Assembly: GCF_004769575.1 (NCBI RefSeq)
Contig: NZ_RQGA01000011.1
Coordinates: 124,001 to 188,000, forward strand
Origin: Leptospira perdikensis
GTDB lineage: Bacteria > Spirochaetota > Leptospiria > Leptospirales > Leptospiraceae
Reading direction: 5' to 3'
DNA length: 64,000 bases
Numbering within the stretch: the first letter of the stretch is position 1; every line of letters starts with the position of its first letter. This document shows positions 1 through 7,100 of the stretch, in pieces. Under the pieces are notes generated by a model. It had not been told where the DNA came from and made no database searches. It saw only the letters and a program-made list of their open reading frames with translations. A program made the translations under genes and the position numbers.

Positions 1-22
1 GACCAGCAGAAGAATAAGTCAA
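1..22 (-). CDS. possible 5' end of a gene running off the left edge
   Basis: On the minus strand a GGAGG (positions 31-35) sits 8 bases before a TTG at 22, and the frame stays open to the window edge. Only seven codons are visible, so neither the product nor the reality of the gene can be judged. The start lies within a 14-base palindrome (16-29). Confidence 0.25.
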
Positions 23-200
23 TTGACTTTCCTCCAAATTCAAATCCACGGCGACGGCTTAAATTGAATCAATCTTTCACCACATCAATCCATAAAAATT
101 TAATTGAGTTCTTATCATACAGCAACGTTTTTTGTATTGTGTTTGGTATAATCTATTTCAGATTTCCCTAAACAAATCACCGAATGAGTCTGGTTGACTT

Positions 201-566
201 TTAAATTTCTTCTTCTCGATTCACTGAACTCAGGGTAAAGGCAGGTTTACAAACGGACCAATATTCTGCCTCATCCGAAAAAGGATTAGAATATCGAACA
301 TTTGTTCCTTTTTCAATGAGGATTGATTCACCCGCAGATAGAACCAGTTTTTTTCCATCTACCTCAATCTGTTTTTTACCACGAACCATAAGTGTCCACT
401 CATCAAAGTTAGGTGTTTGAAACGGCTCACCCCAACCAGGTGGTGCGACCATATGTGCGATTGAAATGTCGGAATTCCCTGTCGAAGGAATTCCAAAATG
501 TTCGGCAATTGTTTTCCCACCGGGAACAGGAATTTGAATGGGGGTTTTTTGGTGTTTGAAACCCAT
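201..566 (-). CDS. single-domain cupin protein
   Basis: A 121-residue protein with the small beta-barrel pattern of cupins: a first strand block around residues 45-65 ending in V-R-G, then a G-E-S-I-L-I-E-K-G-T turn at 79-88. Canonical cupins bind metal through H-x-H...E in motif 1 and a His in motif 2. Here motif 1 offers only D55/E56 and the motif 2 position is R91, so a classical three-His metal site appears absent; a binding or regulatory role, or another ligand set, is more likely. The ATG at 566 lies two bases after the stop of the upstream dehydrogenase, which suggests co-transcription. It is the last gene of the long minus-strand run. Substrate unknown. Confidence 0.75.
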   Translation of the reverse strand: MGFKHQKTPIQIPVPGGKTIAEHFGIPSTGNSDISIAHMVAPPGWGEPFQTPNFDEWTLMVRGKKQIEVDGKKLVLSAGESILIEKGTNVRYSNPFSDEAEYWSVCKPAFTLSSVNREEEI

Positions 567-568
567 AT

Positions 569-1426
569 TTAAAAACCGGGAAATTTATAACTAAATTTAT
601 GTTTAATAAGATCTTCCGTATAGGCCCATAAATTCCTTCTGGCAGAAAGATCATAAGATGGATCGGAACTTTTTGTGATTTTCTTTTTTACAAAATACTT
701 ACCCGAAACCGATGTTACAGATGGATCTGTTGCAAGAAATATAGAAGTTTCCGCACCTTTATCTTCTGAGATAGCAAAAACATTTTGAGCAAAAGTCAAA
801 AGAACTTTCGCCAAACCATCATTATTTTGACCGAATTTGGTTTTTACAAATCCAGGATGTAAACAATTAACAGTAATTTTTGTTTGATTCAAACGTTCTG
901 CGAGTTCGTAGGTAAAATAGATATTCATCAATTTAGATCTTTGGTATTGTTTCCAACCAGAATAATCCTTTTCGCCTAACAAATCGCTGAAATCTAAAGA
1001 AACACCCATATGGGCACGAGAGGCAACATTGACAATTCTTGCCTCACCTGCTTTTTTCAAAGAAGGAAGTAAACCTAGAGACAATATAAAATAGTTCAAA
1101 TGATTCAAAGCAAATGTGGATTCAATTCCCTCTTTGGTAATTGTATGTTTATCAAAATAAGCTCCCGCATTATTGAGTAAAACATCAATTTTGGGGTGAT
1201 CCTTACGAATTGTTTCTGACAATAAAAAAGTTTCTTTTGCAGAGGACAAATCGGCAACATATGAATGAACAACCGCACCTGTTAGTTGTAACGAGTAGAC
1301 AAGTGCAGCTAATTTATCTGCATTGCGCCCCACTAATATCAATTCTTCTTTGTTTTTTGCAAAGGAATGTGCACATACCCTTCCAATTCCGTCAGTAGCA
1401 CCAGTAATTAAAATTATCTTATTCAT
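569..1426 (-). CDS. short-chain dehydrogenase/reductase (retinol-dehydrogenase-like)
   Basis: A 285-residue NAD(P)-dependent oxidoreductase of the SDR superfamily. Visible motifs are the Rossmann glycine motif TGATDGIG at residues 8-15, the N-N-A-G stabilising motif in L-L-N-N-A-G, and the catalytic Y-x3-K in Y-Q-R-S-K. The long C-terminal part and overall pattern resemble retinol dehydrogenase/WW-oxidoreductase-like SDRs. The frame is open upstream to 1516, but the ATG at 1426 is chosen because AGGAGGATGATTTT lies just before it and the protein then begins directly at the first Rossmann strand. It starts 4 bases after the stop of the histidine kinase. Substrate cannot be inferred. Confidence 0.88.
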   Translation of the reverse strand: MNKIILITGATDGIGRVCAHSFAKNKEELILVGRNADKLAALVYSLQLTGAVVHSYVADLSSAKETFLLSETIRKDHPKIDVLLNNAGAYFDKHTITKEGIESTFALNHLNYFILSLGLLPSLKKAGEARIVNVASRAHMGVSLDFSDLLGEKDYSGWKQYQRSKLMNIYFTYELAERLNQTKITVNCLHPGFVKTKFGQNNDGLAKVLLTFAQNVFAISEDKGAETSIFLATDPSVTSVSGKYFVKKKITKSSDPSYDLSARRNLWAYTEDLIKHKFSYKFPGF

Positions 1427-1430
1427 AAAA

Positions 1431-3203
1431 TCATCCTCCTTGTATTTTCTTAGGAATGGTAAAAACAAACCGTGAACCGGAAACACCATCACTATCTGCA
1501 AAAAGAGTTCCACCATTCACAGTTACAAATTCATGGCAGAGCAAAAGTCCGATCCCATTCCCAGTTTCCCCACCAGTTCCAGTCGACTTAATCACTTCCC
1601 CTGCTTTAAAAAGTTTATCGATTATGGTTTTGGACATACCCACTCCTGAATCGATAACCGAAACTTGCCAATCCCCATTCACATCCAAAGCTTGAATCAA
1701 AATTTCACCATTGGTGTGGCTGAACTTTAACGCATTCGAAACTAAGTTTCGGATTACAGTAATGATCATTCTATCGTCGCAAAATACCATTGCATGAGAA
1801 GGGACTTCTACTTTAAAACTGATACCTTTGTTGGAAGCACTCAAAACAAAAAGCTCCAAACATTCTCTTACAATGTTATCTAACCTGTAATAGTGAGGAC
1901 GAAACTCTTCCTGGCCTCGTTGTAACTTAGACCATTCTAATAGATTTTCTAATAAGGAAAAAACAGATTCCGTGGCATCAACCAAAGATTGTGTCATTCC
2001 GGCAAGGGCATCTTCTTTCTTTTTCATGTCCTCATTCAATACTTTGAGTAACATTTTAATACCAGCAAGTGGGCCACGTAGATCGTGGGAAATAATCGAC
2101 AAAAAACGATCCTTGGTTCCATTAGCGACCATCAACTCACGGTTGACGTTAGACATTTGTTTTTCTAAATTTCGTTGTTCTGTGTTATCTCTAAAAACAA
2201 TAACCATCCCAATTTTTTTACGATTGGCATCACGAATCTGTTTGGCGGTTACTTCCCAATATTTATCGTCTTTTTCCCAAATCCATTTTGTGAGTGTACG
2301 TTTATCCGATAAATGATCAAGGCGGGAAATAATACCTGGGGCAGATGCAAAAAAATACTTATATGAAAGTAAGGTAGAGTTTTTGGAAGCAACATGAAAT
2401 AAATGTTCTGCCGCCATATTCCAATCTACAATTCGATTATTTGAATCGAGAATCACAACTGCTTCATCTAATTCGTCTACAATCTCTCCACGAACCAATG
2501 GAACCAAATCGAACATACGATAATATCCAATGGCAAAGAAAATAAGAATCACCTGAATAGTACTCATCACCGCAGTGATGTTGAGCCCCGGCAAGGGTCT
2601 AAAACCTAATTTATGTAAAATTGCAGTTACCCAAATAAAAAGGTACGACAATAGAATCAGTGTATACCTTCGCCTTTCGGTTGACTTTGATATAAAGATT
2701 CCTTTAATTAATAAATACCCAACAAATACAGACCAGAAAAATGAAAAAAAATAAGAAACAACAAACCCACCAGTATTGGTTTCTTGAACCCACTGTATTC
2801 TTCCATTGATATCCACTAAATAAGTATCTAGTGTTAAGGTTTTAAAAATAGGATCAAGGACACAAACCACCAATGTCAAAAGAGGTTGTATGGTCAAAAG
2901 AACCCAAAATCTTTTAGTCAACAAATGTTTGTTTTGTGTAAATTCTAACGAAACAAGAACCATACCCACATTGGCAAGAGACACACCAATGTATAACAGA
3001 GAGATAAAGGATCTGTGTAAAGCTGGGCTGATAAATATAAAATCGATTCCATAGAATCCGGTCCACATTAATGAACCGAAAACTAAAACTAAAAGGTATT
3101 TAACAAGATCAAGGCGGAAGGATTTTAAAACGAATAGCCCCAATACAAGATTGAAGCCGAATGCTAGAAATAAAAGTAGACTATATGGATGGAATTGCCA
3201 CAA
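1431..3203 (-). CDS. membrane sensor histidine kinase, 7TM-PAS-HisKA-HATPase
   Basis: A 590-residue sensor kinase. Residues 1-235 contain about seven hydrophobic segments matching the 7TM N-terminal region found on some histidine kinases. A PAS domain follows at about 240-345 (starting V-V-I-L-D-S-N-N-R-I-V). The HisKA dimerisation helix has the H-box S-H-D-L-R-G-P-L with phospho-acceptor H373. The ATPase has an N-box N-L-V-S-N-A-L-K-F near 490, then D-S-G-V-G-M and G-N-G-I-G-L. The start is a TTG at 3203, just after the bactofilin stop; the next in-frame ATG would remove the first membrane segment. No receiver domain or response regulator gene is adjacent, so the partner lies elsewhere. Embedded between a bactofilin and a dehydrogenase in one operon. 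Confidence 0.93.
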   Translation of the reverse strand: MWQFHPYSLLLFLAFGFNLVLGLFVLKSFRLDLVKYLLVLVFGSLMWTGFYGIDFIFISPALHRSFISLLYIGVSLANVGMVLVSLEFTQNKHLLTKRFWVLLTIQPLLTLVVCVLDPIFKTLTLDTYLVDINGRIQWVQETNTGGFVVSYFFSFFWSVFVGYLLIKGIFISKSTERRRYTLILLSYLFIWVTAILHKLGFRPLPGLNITAVMSTIQVILIFFAIGYYRMFDLVPLVRGEIVDELDEAVVILDSNNRIVDWNMAAEHLFHVASKNSTLLSYKYFFASAPGIISRLDHLSDKRTLTKWIWEKDDKYWEVTAKQIRDANRKKIGMVIVFRDNTEQRNLEKQMSNVNRELMVANGTKDRFLSIISHDLRGPLAGIKMLLKVLNEDMKKKEDALAGMTQSLVDATESVFSLLENLLEWSKLQRGQEEFRPHYYRLDNIVRECLELFVLSASNKGISFKVEVPSHAMVFCDDRMIITVIRNLVSNALKFSHTNGEILIQALDVNGDWQVSVIDSGVGMSKTIIDKLFKAGEVIKSTGTGGETGNGIGLLLCHEFVTVNGGTLFADSDGVSGSRFVFTIPKKIQGG

Positions 3204-3204
3204 A

Positions 3205-3573
3205 CTAAGTTTCTTCGCTACTTAGCATTTCACAATTTCCGTCAAAAACAACACCATCAGCAATTTGAAGTTTTGCTGTACGAATATTACCTTGGACTTT
3301 TCCTGTTGCTAACATTTCCAATCTTTGTGTGGCAGTTACGTTCCCAATGATGGTTCCACCGACAACAACAGTACCTGCTTTGATGTTTGCTTTCACTCTA
3401 GCACCTTCACTGATTACAAGGTAACCATCAGAGATGATTTCGCCGGTGAAATCACCGGAAATTTGTAAAGGTTTCTTGAACGCTAAAGTTCCGCTAAATG
3501 CTGTTTCTTTTCCGAGGATAGTGGCAATTACTCCGTGTTCGGTGATGGTTGTTTGCATTTCTTTTTTTGACAT
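3205..3573 (-). CDS. bactofilin (polymer-forming cytoskeletal protein)
   Basis: A 122-residue protein made almost entirely of short repeating strands with regular Gly/Ile/Val spacing (for example I-S-G-D-F-T-G-E-I at about 38-46 and G-N-V-T-A, G-N-I-R-T-A further on), the signature of the bactofilin right-handed beta-helix (DUF583). Bactofilins self-assemble into filaments near the inner membrane; in spirochaetes and other curved bacteria they are linked to cell shape and envelope organisation. The N-terminal tail is short and there is no membrane segment. It starts 5 bases after the upstream TPR gene and ends 1 base before the histidine kinase start, so the three are likely co-expressed. Confidence 0.92.
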   Translation of the reverse strand: MSKKEMQTTITEHGVIATILGKETAFSGTLAFKKPLQISGDFTGEIISDGYLVISEGARVKANIKAGTVVVGGTIIGNVTATQRLEMLATGKVQGNIRTAKLQIADGVVFDGNCEMLSSEET

Positions 3574-3578
3574 AGTTC

Positions 3579-3803
3579 CTATTTAGTTTTCATATTATAC
3601 ACGCCGTCCCAATCTTCTGGTGGAGGGTCTGCAATATAATCGTCACATCTTTCAATGTATAATTTCGAAGGGCCATCATCAGGATGAATCGCAAGTCCCT
3701 TTTTGAACTCTTCTTTCGCTTCCGCGAACTTTCGCGACTTGTACAAGGAAAGTGCGTGGTTGTAATGAACAAGCACTGCCTTCATTTTATCACTAACGAT
3801 CAT
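3579..3803 (-). CDS. small TPR protein matching the C-terminal tail of class III cyclases
   Basis: A 74-residue soluble protein with one TPR-like helix pair (Y-N-H-A-L-S-L-Y...F-A-E-A-K-E-E-F-K-K-G-L) followed by P-S-K-L-Y-I-E-R-C and the ending P-P-P-E-D-W-D-G-V-Y-N-M-K-T-K. This ending is the pattern commonly seen at the extreme C terminus of bacterial adenylate/guanylate cyclases, where it follows the catalytic domain. Here it stands alone with no cyclase in front. Its ATG overlaps the acpS stop (ATGA), so translation is coupled to acpS. Function unknown; a protein-interaction or adaptor role is inferred. Confidence 0.8.
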   Translation of the reverse strand: MIVSDKMKAVLVHYNHALSLYKSRKFAEAKEEFKKGLAIHPDDGPSKLYIERCDDYIADPPPEDWDGVYNMKTK

Positions 3804-4183
3804 TTGGGCTCCTTATAGAAAATAACAACGGCAGTTGCGTAATGGTCAGCATGGCTGATGGATACGGAACTTGTTGTAAATCCTTTCTCTCGGAAAAACT
3901 TCTCAGTTTTCCCATGGATGACTAGCGTTTTTTTACCAAAATTTGTACCCGCGAGTTCAATCTCACGCATATCCGCAACTTCCCCCGGATTTAGGTTTAG
4001 GGCCTTAATTACGGCTTCTTTACAAGCAAATCGGCCCGCGAGAAAGGGAACGGGGTCTTTGTGTTTGTGACAGTATTCCACTTCTTCATCGGTAAAAACC
4101 CGTTTCAAGAACCGGTCCCCATGTTTTTCAAGGAGTTCACGGATCCTTTGGTTTTCAACAATGTCGTTCCCGACGGATAACAT
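3800..4183 (-). CDS. acpS: holo-[acyl-carrier-protein] synthase
   Basis: A 127-residue phosphopantetheinyl transferase that moves the 4'-phosphopantetheine arm of CoA onto apo-ACP, activating it for fatty acid synthesis in the cytoplasm. The two hallmark motifs are present: V-G-N-D-I-V-E near the N terminus (Mg ligand D7) and R-F-A-C-K-E-A-V-I-K-A (Mg ligand E56). The length is typical for AcpS. It begins 11 bases after the stop of the giant kinase gene and overlaps the following TPR gene by 4 bases, so it probably belongs to the same transcript. Confidence 0.95.
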   Translation of the reverse strand: MLSVGNDIVENQRIRELLEKHGDRFLKRVFTDEEVEYCHKHKDPVPFLAGRFACKEAVIKALNLNPGEVADMREIELAGTNFGKKTLVIHGKTEKFFREKGFTTSSVSISHADHYATAVVIFYKEPK

Positions 4184-4194
4184 AAGATGATTTA

Positions 4195-7100
4195 TTATTT
4201 TCGTCGAAGTTCTAATAGTCGAGCAAATAATATATTGTTTTCCTTGTGGTAGGGACGTCTGAGCTGCACTCTTTCAGAATAATCGAAGGCAGCAGAAAAA
4301 TCACCGTTTTCATACAAGGCTTCTGCAATATAAAATAATGTTAGGCTGTCCGAAGGATTTTTTTGGACATAGTTTACCGCAAATTCAAGAGGGAACGCAG
4401 ACATTCTGTGTTCTGTATATAAGTATATTTTTTGGACCGAAAGTGGTGCCTCGTGAATCGAGGCAAAATTGTTAGAAATTATTTGTTCCACGTCAGTCCA
4501 TTTTTTTTGTTTATACAATGTAAGTGCCCTTAGATAAACAAAATGTTTAGGGTGGTTGGAAAGAACATGAATGGGCGATCCCTCTCCGATGTATTCCACT
4601 CGAATGAGGGATAAATCATCAATCAATTCACCATGACTTTTGATTGCATCGCGAATGGATTCCAAATCCCCTTGCCCTTCTAGTGTTGTTTTTAAAAAAA
4701 GTTCGTCATCTTCATTAACTTCCATTTCGACTTCAGAACCGATCAAAATATCATCTCGTCCATCGGAACCAACAAGTAACAAATCTCCTTTCTCAAGTTG
4801 AAAGGTATTGACTTGCAGGGCTTTTTTTGATGCCAAAAGCCCTAACTTCGCACAAACATAGTTATGTGGCAGAAAAAAAGTTTTATGATTTCTGTAAATC
4901 ACAGGCCTTGGATGTTCAGCATTTAAAAAATAAAAAAATCCAGTTTCGTCATCGATCAAACAAAGAAACATAGAAATGAGCATGGATCCGTCAAAGGTCA
5001 CAAGAGTGCTATGTAATTCAGTATAAGCATTACTCACCCATTTTTCAGGAGTGATATCCCGCACTTCTTCCGATTGACCATTTCTTTTAATGATGGCTTC
5101 AAATACAGATCCAATCACAAGGGCACCACTCGCTCCTTGCATCGATTTACCCATTGCGTCCCCATTCAGAACAACTATGTATTTTTTGTTTTGTAATTGG
5201 ATCGAAGAAGAGACACATAAGTCTCCCCCAATTTCAGAATTCCATTGTTTGTAAGAAAACTTCTTCTTTTGTTCAGTAAGGAACTGAATATTCATGTTTG
5301 AGGAGGTGGCAAGGTTTTGTGTCAAAGGTTCAATGAGTAACGAGGCCAAAAAGTAATCCCCATCTTGTTGTTCCTTAAGACCTTTCACTTCGGTTAACGC
5401 GTAATTCAGTTCCTTGGTTCGTTCATCAACCTTTTGCTCCAAGTTGGTATACAAAAGGGAATTCTCGATAGAAACAGCAATTTGCGAAGATAAAATTTTT
5501 AAAATTTCTACACGACCAGGTGTGAAAGCATCCGTTGTTAGATTATTTTCTAAATAAACAATACCAACCACAGTCCCGTGACTTAAAATAGGATAACATA
5601 ATAAAGACTTAGGAAGTGTTGATTTTACGTACGGGTCGTTCTTAAAATCACCTTCTCTAGCGGCATCTCCACAAATTACAACAAGCCCAGTCCTCACCAC
5701 ATAACCGATGATCTGCGAAGGAATTTTATTTTGATTCACATAGGCAACTGGTTCTAAAAAGTCTATAGCAAAGGGTGATTCCGAGTAAACAAAAACTGAT
5801 TCTTTTTCTGCTTCTGATTCAGCCAAAACTTGCCAACCCGAGTCAGATTTGAGTATAAAGTATCCTCTTTCCGCCCCGGCATTTTCGATGAGAATTTTCA
5901 TCATCTTTTCCAGAAGACGATTGAGTTGGATTTCTCCAGAAATGGTTTGCGAAGCTTTGATTACCGTATTAATATCTAAAGAAGATCCTACATCTCCAAA
6001 AATATCTTTTGTTGTACTAAATAGAGAAAGACTATCAGTGGAGTCGGTTCTAAAGTTTCGACCGATGTATTTTTTTAAAGAAATATGGTTTGCTTCAAGT
6101 TGTTTTACTTTAGATAAAAAGCCGTATTTCCCATATCGGTAATGGGCTTCCACCAAATGTAGGTTACTGTATTGTTCGAATCCGGTTTCCTTCCACATCC
6201 GAACCAAAAACTCGTTTGCAATGGCTTCTTCCAATATATAACTTGATTCGCGCGCGGAAGAAATCGCCGCTTTACAAGCGATTACTGCCTGCGTTTTTTC
6301 ATTAGCAAGGTATAATAACAGTGCAGAAATGATTTCATATTTATGGGCGAAGTTTTCGGGTGAACTCTTTGCCCATACCTTCATTCGTTTTTCAAATCCG
6401 TATAATCTTTTTTTCAGGGTTGCGGTTGTGACTCCCGGCGGATTTTTTTCGTCTACAATCAACGAAAAAGCAACTAGCGCTCCAAGGAATACATGTTCAG
6501 GAACAAACATCATTCCAAACATGGCACCTTCTAAAGTATCTAATTTTGTTGAGTATTCGTAAGCTTTTCCTTTGTCTCCGAGAAAGTATTCGATTCGCAA
6601 CTTACATAAATAATAATCGAAGAGAGCATTGGCATTACCAGTGGATAACCATTCGGCAACCGTTTCTGTTTCAGAAAAATATCTGCCTTCCAAACACATG
6701 GAGTCGGCGGATTCCCCTCTCATGTTTTCAACCAATTGAAGATTGAGACGGTGCACTTGGTAAGCGTGGTTTTGACGTAAACTTAAGAGAGAAGCATCGT
6801 AACGAAGTTGGCTTTTGTAAAGGTCTTCTAAATTTTCGCGGAAAGCCAATCCTTGAAAATGGATATTATTCAAAGAATAAGAAGAATATTGTAAATCACC
6901 CGTCTCCATTCCGGCAAGAAAACTTTCCCAAAAAATAGGACGGCTATCTCTTGTATGATTTTTCCATGGAGAAATCATACATGCAAACATAAACAAGGTT
7001 CTACAACGAAACGTTTTTGCTTCAAGTGAATCAAGTAACCGAACACCTAACTGGCCAAACTTCAATCCATCATCATAATTCCCCAAACCAGAACCTTGGA

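Noticed and set aside
16..29. 14-base palindrome at the left edge as an operator
   Set aside because: Too close to the edge to judge its gene context; may be coincidental to the possible TTG start.
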